A stretch of DNA of 64,000 bases from Pseudomonas cuatrocienegasensis (GCF_900110925.1 NZ_FOFP01000007.1:1-64000); one strand, 5' to 3'; shown: positions 1 to 9,212, counted from the first letter of the stretch. Numbers and translations are program-made. The notes: generated by a model from the sequence alone, not told the origin.

Positions 1-134
1 GGGTAATGCGGGTCGATCAAGGCAATCAAACCCTTCCACGGCACAACCTGATCCATCTCGATCAGGAACAATTCCTTGCGGGTCTGCTTGCGCTTGCCTG
101 CGTACTCGGCGTCGGCAAAGGTCATCTGCTTCAT
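1..134 (-). mobile_element. IS5-family transposase, 5' end (truncated by window edge)
   Basis: Reading leftward from an ATG at 132-134, the first 44 or so codons give MKQMTFADAEYAGKRKQTRK followed by a segment with EMDQVVPWKGLIALIDPHY. This is the typical N-terminus of IS5-subgroup (DDE) transposases, which cut and rejoin element ends. The rest lies beyond base 1, so I cannot tell whether the gene is intact. The non-coding part between 134 and about 199 would be the element's end. A CTAA at 200-203 fits the 4-bp YTAR target duplication of IS5 elements, but the other end is not visible. Family assignment is by recognised sequence; the exact boundary is inference. Confidence 0.8.
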
Positions 135-209
135 CGGAAAACTCGGCGGGTGGAATCCGGGTATTTTGCCAAAATCAGGAAGTCTTCTTCAGAGTTTCCC
201 TAAGTGTGG

Positions 210-1058
210 TTACAACGCCAACCGCATCGACAGATCAACCGCTTTGACATCTTTAGTCAGCGTCCCTAACGACACATAGTCCACACCAGTTTCGGCGATG
301 GCGCGCAGGGTGTGTTCGTTGACCCCGCCCGAGGCTTCGAGTTTGGCGCGGCCGGCGGTGAGGGTGACGGCGCGGCGCATGTCGTCCAGGGACAGCTCAT
401 CGAGCATGATGATGTCGGCGCCGGCCTCCAGGGCCAGGTGCAGTTCTTCGAGGTTCTCCACTTCTACTTCTACCGGTTTGCCGGGTGCGATGCGCCGTGC
501 GGCGGTGACGGCCTGGGCGATGCCGCCACAGGCGGCGATGTGGTTTTCCTTGATCAGGAAGGCGTCGTAGAGGCCGATGCGGTGGTTGTGGCAGCCACCG
601 CAGGTGACGGCGTATTTCTGTGCCAGGCGCAGGCCGGGCATGGTTTTACGGGTGTCGAGCAGTTTCACGGCGGTGCCGGCGACCAGGTCGGCGTAGAACT
701 GGCTGCGGGTGGCCACGCCGGAGAGGGTCTGCAGGAAGTTCAGGGCGCTGCGCTCGCCGGTGAGCAGAGCGCGGGCCGGGCCTTCGAGGGTGAACAGTAC
801 TTGGTCGGGTTGCACCCGCTCGCCATCGCCGACCTGCCAGTGCACGGCCACGCGCGGGTCGAGCTGACGAAATACTCCATCGACCCAGGCGGTGCCGCAG
901 ATAACGGCGGCGTCGCGGGTGATCACGCGTGCCTGGGCCAGGCGCTCGGCGGGAATCAGTTGGGCGGTCAGGTCGCCGCTGCCGACGTCTTCGGCCAGGG
1001 CGTGGCGCACGTTGCTGGTGATTTCGGCGGTCAGGTCGGCAAGGGTCAGGTTGGGCAT
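210..1058 (-). CDS. nadC: Nicotinate-nucleotide pyrophosphorylase (carboxylating), quinolinate phosphoribosyltransferase
   Basis: NadC (282 aa) converts quinolinate and PRPP to nicotinate mononucleotide in de novo NAD synthesis in the cytosol. The family signatures are present: EDVGSGDLT near the N-terminus, the [14 protein letters not shown] segment, [12 protein letters not shown], the [20 protein letters not shown] loop and the C-terminal [20 protein letters not shown]. The ATG at 1056-1058 is chosen because a GGAGCC ribosome site lies about 7 nt upstream and homologues begin near this point; the reading frame extends further upstream to 1133 without support. It is divergent from the DUF1631 gene. 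In other pseudomonads the pilA locus follows nadC; here an IS5-family element does. Confidence 0.95.
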   Translation of the reverse strand: MPNLTLADLTAEITSNVRHALAEDVGSGDLTAQLIPAERLAQARVITRDAAVICGTAWVDGVFRQLDPRVAVHWQVGDGERVQPDQVLFTLEGPARALLTGERSALNFLQTLSGVATRSQFYADLVAGTAVKLLDTRKTMPGLRLAQKYAVTCGGCHNHRIGLYDAFLIKENHIAACGGIAQAVTAARRIAPGKPVEVEVENLEELHLALEAGADIIMLDELSLDDMRRAVTLTAGRAKLEASGGVNEHTLRAIAETGVDYVSLGTLTKDVKAVDLSMRLAL

Positions 1059-1431
1059 ATAAGGCTCCACGGGCAGAGCGGCGATTATAGGGGCTGTGGC
1101 CGGGCGCCGGTACGGTTGCCGTCTATGCTGCACAAACGAGTGTTGTGCAGGCAGGTGTCGTTCGTCGGCTTGTTATGGGGTTGAAGGGTTGGGGCTGAAC
1201 CGGCAGCGTCTCGCTGAGTCCATAGAAATTGGGCCAAGCGAGCAAGTGATGCGCATCTGTGACGTGGGTCATGTCTGCGAGAAATGCCTGCTTGGTATGC
1301 CGCTGGACATCCCTATAATGACCCCAAATCTATGAATGTTGACGCCAGGCCTTTGACGTTATGGACGACGTTCGGTGTGATCACTGCGCAGGTCGGGTCG
1401 CCCAAGAGGGGCAGTCTGCAGGAGACTCGTA
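1059..1431. other. Divergent intergenic region nadC / DUF1631 gene
   Basis: This 373-bp gap carries the nadC ribosome site on the left and the promoter and leader of the DUF1631 gene on the right (AGGAG just before 1432). I see no other gene or repeat in it. Confidence 0.7.
1292..1319 (+). promoter_or_regulatory. Candidate sigma-70 promoter for the DUF1631 gene
   Basis: TTGGTA at 1292-1297 and a consensus TATAAT at 1314-1319 are separated by 16 bp. This would start transcription about 105 bp upstream of the DUF1631 start codon. Predicted by eye only. Confidence 0.55.
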
Positions 1432-3729
1432 ATGAAGACTGATGCGAACGTGGTCCACCTAACCAAGGTGGCCTCTGAGCACCCGCCCACTTCGCCGGTA
1501 GGAAGACTGCCCGTGGCGCTCATTCAAGTGCGTGACAAGGCTGCCGTGCAGCTCAAGCAAGCGCTGCAGGCGTTGTTCGACAACGCCGATGACACGCTCT
1601 TCGAGATGGCGGATCGGGCCACCAGCAATGCCGAGCAGAATGCCTTCTTCGAGGCCATGCGCGACCTGCGCCTCAAGCGCAAGAGCATCGAACGCGGCTT
1701 CTTGCAGAATGTCTTCGAGGCATTTGCCACCCTTAACCAATATGAAATTGGCCGGCCAGCGCCGCTCGATGCGGTGAGCTACGACAGCCTGTCGCTGGTG
1801 CAGAACGACGAGCTGGAAGAGTCGGTCGCCCAGGACGCCATGGTCGCCAAGGTCATGAGCCGCGACAGCCTGTCGCTTGGGCACCTGACCACCCGCTTGA
1901 ATGCCATGGTCAGCAAGAAGCTGGATGACAAGAGCAACCCGCTCGGTCCGGCGGCGCTGGTGGGGTTCTTTCTCCAGGCCTGCAGCAGCCTGGGGGTGGA
2001 GATCCGCGTCAAGTTGATCATTCTCAAGCTATTCGAAAAATACGTACTGGGTGACGTCGGGCAACTGTATGCCGATGCCAACCAGGCGCTGGTCCAGGCC
2101 GGCGTATTGCCTGAGCTGAAATCGACTCCACCACGCCGCGCCAACGTTCGTGCACCGGCTGGTCGTTCGCCGGGCGAGACGGCCAGCGCGCAGGAGGCCT
2201 TTGGCGGCGAACTGGGCGATGAGGGCGTGCGCGAGGTGTTCGGTGCGCTACAGGCGTTGCTGTCCCAGGCGCGCGGCAGTGTCGTGCCGCAGCGCGATGT
2301 ACCTGCCGATGCCATGCCGATTACCAGCAACGACCTGATGCGCCTGCTGTCGCACATGCAGCAGCGTGCGCCGGTGCAGGTCAGCGATGACTTCGACCTG
2401 CGTGAGCAGCTTGAACAGCTCCTCAGCCGCGCCAGTGCCAAGAGCGGTAAGGCGCGGGTGGTCGGGGAAGTCGATGAAGATGTGATCAATCTGGTGTCGA
2501 TGCTGTTCGAGTTCATTCTTGATGACCGCACCTTGCCGGATTCGCTGAAAGCCTTGATCGGTCGGCTGCAGATTCCCATGCTCAAGGTCGCAGTGCTCGA
2601 CAAGACCTTTTTCAGCCGTGGCAGCCATCCGGCGCGTCGCCTGCTCAATGAGATCGCCTCCGCCGCATTGGGTTGGGGTGACCAGGATGAGGCGCAGCGC
2701 GACAGTCTGTACCTGAAGATCGAGCAGGTCGTGCAGCGTCTGCTCAATGACTTTGTCGATGATCCAACGATTTTTTCCGAGCTGCTGGCCGACTTTCTGG
2801 CATTTACCGGCGATGAGCGTCGCCGTAGCGAGCTGCTTGAGCAGCGCACCCGTGACGCCGAGGAAGGCAGTGCCCGCGCCGAGTTGGCCCGCCGCGAGGT
2901 GGAACATGCGCTGAACGAGCGCCTGCTGGGTCGCACGCTGCCGGAGGTGGTGGTGCGCCTGTTGCAGGATGCCTGGAGCAAGGTGCTGATGCTTTGCTGC
3001 CTCAAGCACGGTGTGAATTCCCCAGAGTGGGAAGCGGCATTGGCGACCATGGATGACTTGGTGTGGAGCGTCGAGCCCCATGAAGACCCGCAGTCGCGCA
3101 TGCGTTTGCTGGAGTTGGTGCCAGGCTTGCTCAAGTCGTTGCGCGAGGGCATGGCCAGCGCTGCGTTTGATCCATTCTCCACCGGTGAATTCTTCAACCA
3201 ACTGGAGGTGCTGCATGTGCAGGCCTTCCAGCGCTTCAAACGGGTTGTGCCAGAGGCCGAGAAGGCACCGGCAAATGACGAGCAGATTGCGACCGATGCA
3301 GACGAGCTGAGCCTGCCGTTGCTCGAGCTGCCGCCGGTTGAGGAAGAGCTGGATATGCCGGCCATGGTTGAGGTGGTCGAGGAGATCGTTTTGGTCGCGC
3401 CGGGTGAGAGCCGTTCGCCAGAGCCCGAAACCGTCTTGCCCGATGACGATGAAGCGGTGTTGCAGGTGGATAACCTGCGTGTCGGGAGCTGGGTCGAGTT
3501 TCAGGAAGACGAAGAGCACAAGCTGCGTTGCAAGCTGGCGGCGATCATCAAGCCCACTGGCAAGTACATTTTCGTCAACCGCACTGGCATGAAGGTGCTG
3601 GAAAAGACCCGCATGGGCCTGGCTGTGGAGTTCCGCCGCAATGCCATTCGCCTGCTTGACGATGCGCTGTTGTTCGATCGGGCGCTGGAGTCGGTAATCG
3701 GCAACTTGCGCCGGATCAAGGGCGCTTAG
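1432..3729 (+). CDS. DUF1631 family protein
   Basis: This 765-aa cytosolic protein belongs to the DUF1631 family found next to nadC and ampD in Pseudomonas (PA4523-type). The sequence is largely helical and Glu/Leu/Arg-rich, with blocks such as FLQACSSLGVEIRVKLIILK near residue 180 and NDFVDDPTIFSELLADFL near 440. An acidic linker follows at about 600-680, then a C-terminal segment of about 90 aa beginning RVGSWVEFQEDEEHKLRCKL that looks like a small beta-barrel. No catalytic motif is visible and the function is not established. ATG 1432 is preceded by AGGAG. A strong terminator follows, so it is probably monocistronic. Confidence 0.85.
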   Translation: MKTDANVVHLTKVASEHPPTSPVGRLPVALIQVRDKAAVQLKQALQALFDNADDTLFEMADRATSNAEQNAFFEAMRDLRLKRKSIERGFLQNVFEAFATLNQYEIGRPAPLDAVSYDSLSLVQNDELEESVAQDAMVAKVMSRDSLSLGHLTTRLNAMVSKKLDDKSNPLGPAALVGFFLQACSSLGVEIRVKLIILKLFEKYVLGDVGQLYADANQALVQAGVLPELKSTPPRRANVRAPAGRSPGETASAQEAFGGELGDEGVREVFGALQALLSQARGSVVPQRDVPADAMPITSNDLMRLLSHMQQRAPVQVSDDFDLREQLEQLLSRASAKSGKARVVGEVDEDVINLVSMLFEFILDDRTLPDSLKALIGRLQIPMLKVAVLDKTFFSRGSHPARRLLNEIASAALGWGDQDEAQRDSLYLKIEQVVQRLLNDFVDDPTIFSELLADFLAFTGDERRRSELLEQRTRDAEEGSARAELARREVEHALNERLLGRTLPEVVVRLLQDAWSKVLMLCCLKHGVNSPEWEAALATMDDLVWSVEPHEDPQSRMRLLELVPGLLKSLREGMASAAFDPFSTGEFFNQLEVLHVQAFQRFKRVVPEAEKAPANDEQIATDADELSLPLLELPPVEEELDMPAMVEVVEEIVLVAPGESRSPEPETVLPDDDEAVLQVDNLRVGSWVEFQEDEEHKLRCKLAAIIKPTGKYIFVNRTGMKVLEKTRMGLAVEFRRNAIRLLDDALLFDRALESVIGNLRRIKGA

Positions 3730-3756
3730 CGTTACTCGCTCGTCGATATTGCAATG

Positions 3757-3786
3757 ACGCCGCCCTTTGGGGCGGCGTTTTTGTTT
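3757..3786 (+). terminator. Rho-independent terminator after the DUF1631 gene
   Basis: A 9-bp perfect stem (ACGCCGCCC / GGGCGGCGT) with a TTTG loop is followed by a T-rich tail, 27 bp past the stop codon. Confidence 0.85.
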
Positions 3787-3827
3787 GGCTTTGTCCAAAA
3801 ATCGTGTTGCACGGCGACGCTGCTTTT

Positions 3828-3917
3828 GTGGGAGTCGCGCCCCGCGGCGAATGCCATAGGTAACGCCGAAGTCCCTGGATGGCTGCAATCGCTTCGCCCC
3901 GAGGCGTGGCTCCTACG
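3828..3917. repeat. Long REP-like palindromic element (about 88-bp family)
   Basis: The left arm begins GTGGGAGTCGCGCCCCGCGG and the right arm ends GGCGTGGCTCCTACGCG, forming a long imperfect palindrome. Related copies lie at 8333-8418, 12724-12810 and 37997-38081. Confidence 0.7.
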
Positions 3918-4056
3918 CGTGTTCGGCGGTTCACCTAGGGGCTGCGTGATGGCTTGTACGGGTAGCAACACGATTTTGGGACATGGCTTTTTGTTTGGGG
4001 CATGCGTGGGCGCGAAGCTGGTGGGTTGTATTCGTGATGGTGTTGGCGCCGTGATT

Positions 4057-4144
4057 ATCGCGAATAAATTCGCTCCTACAGGGGGCGTGTAAATGCGGGC
4101 GTCGCAATTCTGCTGTTAATTGTAGGAGCGAATTTATTCGCGAT
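4057..4144. repeat. REPIN: inverted pair of REP sequences
   Basis: Two 24-bp arms (4057-4080 and 4121-4144) are perfect inverted copies built on GCGAATAAATTCGCTCCTAC. The same REP recurs at 8395-8418, 11457-11522, 18570-18625 and 32616-32799. Confidence 0.85.
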
Positions 4145-4149
4145 AACGG

Positions 4150-4240
4150 GCGGAGGTTGGATTAGCGAAGCGTAATCCGACGTCTCGACCGCAAGGCATC
4201 CCCCCGGATTACGCCTGTGGCTAAGCCAGGCTACGGGTTG
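4150..4240. repeat. Palindromic repeat of the GGATTACG type
   Basis: TTGGATTAGCGAAGCGTAAT is followed about 40 bp later by CCGGATTACGCCTGTGGCTA and then CAGGCTACG, an imperfect inverted arrangement common between Pseudomonas genes. Only this copy is seen in the window. Confidence 0.45.
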
Positions 4241-4280
4241 TGTCGGCCCACGCATGGGTGCCCGTCTTGCTGGCGGGCTG

Positions 4281-4484
4281 CTAGCAGGCCGTTGAAAAAC
4301 GTAGGCGAGGCAGCCAGCGCAAGGCAAAAATAGGCGAAAAAGCGGAGTTTACGAGCTGTAAATGAGCATTTGATTCGCTTCGCTCACCCCTTCGGGGCCG
4401 TGCTAAAGCACGTTCAGCCTACGGCTGTGAGCCTGTTTTTAACGCCGCGATGGCCACGTAGGTAGTTTTTCAACAGCCTGCTAG
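4281..4484. mobile_element. MITE-like element with 20-bp terminal inverted repeats
   Basis: The ends CTAGCAGGCCGTTGAAAAAC (4281-4300) and GTTTTTCAACAGCCTGCTAG (4465-4484) are inverted copies with one mismatch. The 204-bp interior has no credible ORF. CTAG at each outer end may be part of the repeat or a 4-bp target duplication. The element is too small to encode a transposase, so it would be non-autonomous. It ends 26 bp before the ampD start codon. I do not recognise the parent insertion sequence with certainty. Confidence 0.7.
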
Positions 4485-4510
4485 AGTGTGGGCCTGTCCA
4501 AGGAGCCTTT

Positions 4511-5074
4511 ATGCAGCTCGATTCCCACAGTGGCTGGTGCCAGGGTGTGCAGCGTTGCCCGTCGCCCAATTGCAATGCGCGACCGGACGCTGAGGTGTCG
4601 CTGCTGGTGATCCACAATGTCAGCCTGCCACCCGGTCAGTTCGGCACGGGGCAGGTGCAGGCGTTTTTCCAGAATCAGTTGTGTGGCGAGGCGCATCCGT
4701 ATTTTGCCGGGATCGTGCACTTGCAAGTGTCGGCGCATTTTCTGATCGAGCGTGACGGCGCGGTCACCCAGTTTGTCTCCACCCTGGAGCGTGCCTGGCA
4801 TGCTGGGGTGTCCTGCTTTGCCGGGCGGGATAACTGCAATGACTTTTCCGTTGGTATCGAGCTGGAAGGCACGGACGAGTTGCCCTATACAGACGCGCAA
4901 TATGCCGCATTGATTGCGCTGACTGGCGAGTTGCAAAGGGTGCATCCGGCCATCACGCTGGAGCGAATATGCGGGCACTGCGATATTGCCCCCGAGCGCA
5001 AGACCGATCCGGGGCCGGCCTTCGACTGGTTGCGATTGCGCCGCGGATTGACCGACAGGAGTGAACTGTTATGA
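4511..5074 (+). CDS. ampD: 1,6-anhydro-N-acetylmuramyl-L-alanine amidase AmpD
   Basis: AmpD (187 aa) is the cytosolic zinc amidase that cleaves the peptide from anhydro-muropeptides in peptidoglycan recycling. Loss of AmpD raises the inducer that acts through AmpR on ampC. The zinc and catalytic residues are all present: H35 in LLVIHN, E117 in SVGIELEG, H156 in ICGHCDIAPERKTDPGPAFD, then K164 and D166. AAGGAG lies 6 nt before the ATG. The stop overlaps the ampE start by 4 bp, so the two are translationally coupled. The MITE-like element ends 26 bp upstream, which leaves the promoter inside or beyond it. Confidence 0.96.
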   Translation: MQLDSHSGWCQGVQRCPSPNCNARPDAEVSLLVIHNVSLPPGQFGTGQVQAFFQNQLCGEAHPYFAGIVHLQVSAHFLIERDGAVTQFVSTLERAWHAGVSCFAGRDNCNDFSVGIELEGTDELPYTDAQYAALIALTGELQRVHPAITLERICGHCDIAPERKTDPGPAFDWLRLRRGLTDRSELL

Positions 5075-5907
5075 GTTTTCTGGTGTTGCTGCTGGTGCTC
5101 TGGGTGGAGAAGTTTTCTGCCTGGCGTGCCGTGATCCAGCAGGACGGGCCTTGGTTGCGCCTGCTGGCGCGAGCCGAGGCGCGCATCCAAGGCGAGGGTC
5201 AGCCCTGGTTGGCGTTGTTAACGGTCGTGGCGGCGCCTTTGCTGGTTCTGGCGTTGCTGTTGATGGTGCTGTCACCGCTGGCTTATGGCTGGCTGGCCTT
5301 GCCGGTGCATCTGCTGGTGGTGGTCTACAGCCTGGGGCGCGGCGACCTGCAGGCGGCGCTGGGGCCGTTCCGTGACAGCTGGCGGCGCGGCGACAGCGAA
5401 GCTGCTTATCTGGTGGCGCAACGCGACCTGGCCCTGGAGGCCGAGAGCGAGCCCGCGCTGTTGCAGAGCGTGCAGAAGCATCTGGTGTGGCAGGCCTACC
5501 AGAGCTTCTTTGCGGTGATCTTCTGGTACGCGCTGCTGGGGCCGTTGGCTGCGCTGGCGTACCGGCTGTTGGCGCTGACCGTGGAGCACGCCCAACATCC
5601 CCTCCTGCGTGAGCAGGCCGGGCAATGGCGGCATGCCTTCGACTGGTTACCGGCGCGAGTGCTGGGGGCGAGCTTCGCCCTGGTTGGCAACTTTGTCGGC
5701 GTCAGCCGCGCGTTGTTGCACGAGTTGCTGAGTTGGGACATTGGCGCCGCTCAGTTGGTCTACAGCGTCGGCCGGGCGGCCAGTGAGATTCCTGAACCGG
5801 TGATTGGCGAGGCAGGTGTCGGCACCCTCGACCAGTTTTGGCAGTTGCTGGTTCGCGCGGCAGTGCTCTGGTACGCCGTGTTTGCGCTCTGGACCTTGCT
5901 GCTCTAG
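5071..5907 (+). CDS. ampE: Regulatory signalling modulator protein AmpE (inner membrane)
   Basis: AmpE (278 aa) is an inner-membrane protein co-transcribed with ampD. Its biochemical role is unclear, though it has been linked to signalling for beta-lactamase induction. About four hydrophobic segments are visible: residues 50-85 (two), 145-175, 205-225 and the C-terminal VRAAVLWYAVFALWTLLL. The family motif EKFSAWRAVIQQDGPWLRLL is at the N-terminus. Its ATG overlaps the ampD stop (ATGA). Confidence 0.92.
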   Translation: MSFLVLLLVLWVEKFSAWRAVIQQDGPWLRLLARAEARIQGEGQPWLALLTVVAAPLLVLALLLMVLSPLAYGWLALPVHLLVVVYSLGRGDLQAALGPFRDSWRRGDSEAAYLVAQRDLALEAESEPALLQSVQKHLVWQAYQSFFAVIFWYALLGPLAALAYRLLALTVEHAQHPLLREQAGQWRHAFDWLPARVLGASFALVGNFVGVSRALLHELLSWDIGAAQLVYSVGRAASEIPEPVIGEAGVGTLDQFWQLLVRAAVLWYAVFALWTLLL

Positions 5908-6124
5908 CTAGGACTCCTGCAATGCCGTCCTGATTCAAGGGCGGCAATACCTTGGGTATCGCTTCCCGGGTATCGCTTCGCTCAACCCAGGCTACCGCTT
6001 GGTAGGGTGGAAAACCGCGCAGCGTTTTCCGCCAAGGTCGCTGTTTCTGCAGATACCTGTGATCTCTGGTGCAGCACGCGTCTGCTGACCGTCCCCTCTA
6101 TGCTGGCCTCGAGCCTTCTTAACC
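5908..6124. other. Repeat-bearing intergenic region ampE / chemoreceptor
   Basis: At 5951-5996 there is a partial copy of the repeat TATCGCTTCGCTCAACCCAG (related to 34258-34328 and 46323-46391). At 6002-6033 a GTAGGGTGGAAAAC...GTTTTCC hairpin is related to the repeat at 24383-24458. No gene is visible. Confidence 0.6.
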
Positions 6125-6151
6125 TTAAGTTACAGAGATTCACGTCGATAC
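6125..6151 (+). promoter_or_regulatory. Candidate FliA (sigma-28) promoter for the chemoreceptor
   Basis: TTAAGTTA (6125-6132) and GTCGATAC (6144-6151) are 11 bp apart, matching TAAAGTTT-N11-GCCGATAA at 6 of 8 positions in each half. Chemoreceptor genes are commonly FliA-dependent, which supports the call. Confidence 0.55.
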
Positions 6152-6235
6152 TTGCTATACAGAGTGGACGTGTCTCCGGCTGTTTGCTTGGCGCCCAGGC
6201 ACACGCATAACAATAATTAGAACTGGAGAGTCTCT

Positions 6236-8266
6236 GTGAAGACTGTGTTGTATCCGGCTATCGCGCTGATGAACCGTCTCAGTTTTGGGATGAAGTTCAG
6301 CCTGATTAGCGTGCTCTTCTTCGTGCCCATGCTGGTCACCAATTTCTATCTGGTGCGCGACTCCTATCGTCAATTCGTCAGTACCCAGGCGGCGCTGGAC
6401 AGCCTCGACCTGCTCGGCAGCAGTTTGTTGCTGCGCCGTGGCCTGGAGAACTATGCCGACCTGACTGAAATCAACGCGATGATTGGCCAGTCGGGGCAGG
6501 CCGGTGACCTTGAAAGCCGGATCGACCAATTGCACGCGGAGCTGGGCGAGCGCCTGTCTGCGTTCGAGCCTGTAGCCCTGGAAACCGAGCATGTCGAGGA
6601 GTTCATCACCCGTCGCGACGACATGATCGCCGGCCTGCAAGCGGTGCAGGCCGAGGCCTCACTGCAAGGCAAGATCGCCCTGGCCGACAAGCTGCTGGGC
6701 AGTTCCCAGGTATTTATTCGCTTGATCGCCAGTCAGGCCGGGCTGAGCCAGGACCGTGAGCGGTCAGTGCGGCAAATGAGCGAACTGGTGACGGTGACTA
6801 CTCCAGGCGTCACTGCGCCATTGAGCGAAGGTCGCGCGATCGGCGCCTATTCCCTGGCCCAAGGCTTTCTCAACTCCTCGGCCAGCACCCAGTTCGATGA
6901 GCTGCTGCTGGACCTGGAAAAACTCCATGGCGAATACGGCCTGAGCCTGCAGGATGCCCTTGGCAGCAGCCCGCAAGCGCGCACGGCGCTTGAGACGTTG
7001 GCGAGTGCCAGCCAGGCGACCCTCAAGGACAGCGCCGTGTTCTTCGAGGACAAAGTGGTGGTGGCCGACACCCTGGACATGCCGTGGAACCAGTTCTACA
7101 GCGAGGTCAGCGATGCCATGGCCAAGACCTACGCTTTCAACGACGCGGTGCTGGCGTTTCTCGATGAGCGCTTGCAGGCACGGCTGCAGGAGAACCGTGC
7201 GCAGATGATCCTGCTGGTTAGCGCGCTGGTGCTGGTCTTTCTGCTGATCGTTTACCTGTACGGCGGTTTCTACGTATCGACACGTACCACACTCAAGCAC
7301 CTGGGCCAGGTCATGGACAAGGTTGCGGCGGGTGATATGACCTTGAGCTTCCATGCACAGAGCCAGGATGAGCTGGGCGAGTTGGGGGAGGTGTTCAGCA
7401 CCACGGTGAAGAAGATTCACGACCTGATCGAGCGGGTCGGCCAAACTGTGGCTGAGGTCGAGCGCCAGGCTGAGCGGGTCGAGATGGTGTCGGGGGAAAG
7501 CAACCAGGCGGTCAACGGTCAGCGTAGCCAGATCGAGCAGGTCGCCACGGCCATGAACCAGATGTCCGCCACGGCCCAGGAAGTGGCGCGCAGTGCTGCC
7601 GCTGCAGTGAACAGTGCGCAGAGCGTGAATCATGAAACCGTTGCGGGCCGCGCCCTGGTGGAAACCCAGGTCGGTAGCATCCAGCGCCTGGCTGGTGAGA
7701 TCGACGCATCGGTTGTGGTGATCAATCAACTGGCCAGCGACAGTGCCTCGATCAGCCAGGTGCTGGATGTGATCAAGGGTATCGCCGAGCAGACCAATCT
7801 GTTGGCCCTCAATGCCGCCATCGAGGCGGCGCGTGCCGGCGAGCAGGGTCGCGGTTTTGCCGTGGTGGCGGACGAGGTGCGCAACCTGGCCAAGCGTACC
7901 CAGCAGTCCACCGCCGAGATCGAGGCGATGATCGCGCGGCTGCAAGGTGGCGTAGGGGCTGCCGTCAAAGCCATGAACACCAGCCACCAGATGGCCGACA
8001 GCACGGTCAACGAGTCCGGCAAGGTGCAGCAGGCGCTGGAGAACATCCTCGGTGCGGTCGGCATGATCGTCGACCAGAACCAGCAGATCGCCGCCGCAGC
8101 TGAACAGCAGACCGCGGTGGCTCAGGACATCGATCAGAACATCGTGCAGATCAACCAGGCTGGTGAACGCACTGCCGAGGGCGCGAGCCAGACCGAGCAG
8201 GCCAGTCGCGAGTTGTCGGCGCTGGTCTCGCGCCTCAAGCAGTTGATTGGCGCGTTTCGGGTGTGA
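6236..8266 (+). CDS. Methyl-accepting chemotaxis protein
   Basis: This 676-aa inner-membrane chemoreceptor passes ligand signals to CheA/CheW. A first transmembrane segment lies near residues 20-40 ([20 protein letters not shown]). A long helical periplasmic sensor of about 280 aa follows, then a second membrane segment near 322-345 ([20 protein letters not shown]). After that come HAMP and a signalling domain with the hairpin tip [20 protein letters not shown] and [18 protein letters not shown] near residues 517-555. The start is GTG 6236 with GGAGAG 5 nt upstream. The gene corresponds in position to the chemoreceptor beside ampE in P. aeruginosa (PA4520). No C-terminal CheR-tether pentapeptide is visible. 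The ligand is unknown. Confidence 0.93.
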   Translation: MKTVLYPAIALMNRLSFGMKFSLISVLFFVPMLVTNFYLVRDSYRQFVSTQAALDSLDLLGSSLLLRRGLENYADLTEINAMIGQSGQAGDLESRIDQLHAELGERLSAFEPVALETEHVEEFITRRDDMIAGLQAVQAEASLQGKIALADKLLGSSQVFIRLIASQAGLSQDRERSVRQMSELVTVTTPGVTAPLSEGRAIGAYSLAQGFLNSSASTQFDELLLDLEKLHGEYGLSLQDALGSSPQARTALETLASASQATLKDSAVFFEDKVVVADTLDMPWNQFYSEVSDAMAKTYAFNDAVLAFLDERLQARLQENRAQMILLVSALVLVFLLIVYLYGGFYVSTRTTLKHLGQVMDKVAAGDMTLSFHAQSQDELGELGEVFSTTVKKIHDLIERVGQTVAEVERQAERVEMVSGESNQAVNGQRSQIEQVATAMNQMSATAQEVARSAAAAVNSAQSVNHETVAGRALVETQVGSIQRLAGEIDASVVVINQLASDSASISQVLDVIKGIAEQTNLLALNAAIEAARAGEQGRGFAVVADEVRNLAKRTQQSTAEIEAMIARLQGGVGAAVKAMNTSHQMADSTVNESGKVQQALENILGAVGMIVDQNQQIAAAAEQQTAVAQDIDQNIVQINQAGERTAEGASQTEQASRELSALVSRLKQLIGAFRV

Positions 8267-8332
8267 GCGCGCTTGGCTCGGTAGCCTGGGTTGAGCGCCG
8301 CGACACTCGTACTAGTTGATTGCGGTTTAGAG

Positions 8333-8418
8333 TAGGAGCCTCGCCCCGCGGCGAATAGAGGCCATTCAGCGGTATGTCGACGAGTCCAAAAGCATCGCGA
8401 ATAAATTCGCTCCTACAG
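8333..8418. repeat. Long REP-like element ending in a REP arm
   Basis: The element starts GTAGGAGCCTCGCCCCGCGG, contains GGCCATTCAGCGGTAT and ends with the REP arm GCGAATAAATTCGCTCCTAC. It is a hybrid between the 88-bp family and the short REP, and lies between the convergent chemoreceptor and tatD genes. Confidence 0.65.
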
Positions 8419-8426
8419 GTATATGG

Positions 8427-9212
8427 CTATTGGCTGTTCCAACCGAATAGTTCGCAGGCGTTGCGGCTGCTGGCCTCGGCCAGGGTTTCGGGTGGGACGT
8501 TGAAGAGCTCGGCTAGGGCGCAGCAGATCTCCGGTAGATGCTCTGGGCTGTTGCGTTGGTTGGGGTGCATGGCGGGCGCCATGTCCGGGGCGTCGGTTTC
8601 CAGCACGATGGCCTCCAGCGGCAGGCGCGCCACCACGCTGCGCAAGCGATTGGCCTGGGGCCAGGTAGGGGCGCCGCCCAGGCCCAGTTTGAAGCCCAGC
8701 TTGAGGTATTCGCGGGCTTCCTCGTAGCTGCCGGCAAAGGCGTGGATAATCCCGCCGCGCGCTGGGCGATGCTGTTTGAGCAGGGCGATGGTGGCGGCAT
8801 GGGCGCGGCGTACGTGGACCAGTACCGGCAGCGCCATCGCCTGGGCCAGTTGCAGCTGGCTGACAAACAGCGCCTGCTGCGCGTCGCGGTCGAGGTGCTC
8901 GAGGTAATAATCCAGACCGATTTCGCCCACCGCGCAGAGTTGCGGGTGCCCGTGCAGGCGCTCCAGCCAGCTGCGCAGGGCATTCAGGTCGTCGTCACTG
9001 TGCTGCGCCAGGTAGACCGGGTGCAAGCCGAACGCGGCGTAGAGCTGTGGGTCGGTTGCGACCAGGTCCCACAGGCGCTGCCAGTTGCCGCGATACACGC
9101 CCAGCACCACCATTTCGCGCACGCCCAGGGCGCGGCTGCGCGCCAGCACGGCGGCGCGATCGGCATCGAAGTCGGGAAAATCCAGGTGGGTATGGGTGTC
9201 GATCAGGTGCAT
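8427..9212 (-). CDS. TatD family hydrolase (metal-dependent deoxyribonuclease-like)
   Basis: This 261-aa TIM-barrel protein of the TatD/YjjV family is a two-metal hydrolase associated with DNA 3'-end processing or quality control; the substrate of this paralogue is not known. The metal ligands are visible: the HxH motif in LIDTHTHLDFPDFDADR (H7, H9), the Glu in CAVGEIGLDYY, and the His/Asp in VHVRRAH, IIHAFAGSYEEAREYLKLG and LETDAPDMAP. It is divergent from the AsmA-like gene. In P. putida a tatD homologue also sits next to cra/fruR. Confidence 0.88.
   Translation of the reverse strand: MHLIDTHTHLDFPDFDADRAAVLARSRALGVREMVVLGVYRGNWQRLWDLVATDPQLYAAFGLHPVYLAQHSDDDLNALRSWLERLHGHPQLCAVGEIGLDYYLEHLDRDAQQALFVSQLQLAQAMALPVLVHVRRAHAATIALLKQHRPARGGIIHAFAGSYEEAREYLKLGFKLGLGGAPTWPQANRLRSVVARLPLEAIVLETDAPDMAPAMHPNQRNSPEHLPEICCALAELFNVPPETLAEASSRNACELFGWNSQ

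Noticed and set aside
2248..3888. Long minus-strand open frames opposite the DUF1631 gene
   Set aside because: They have shadow-frame composition, no ribosome site and run across a strong terminator of the plus-strand gene.
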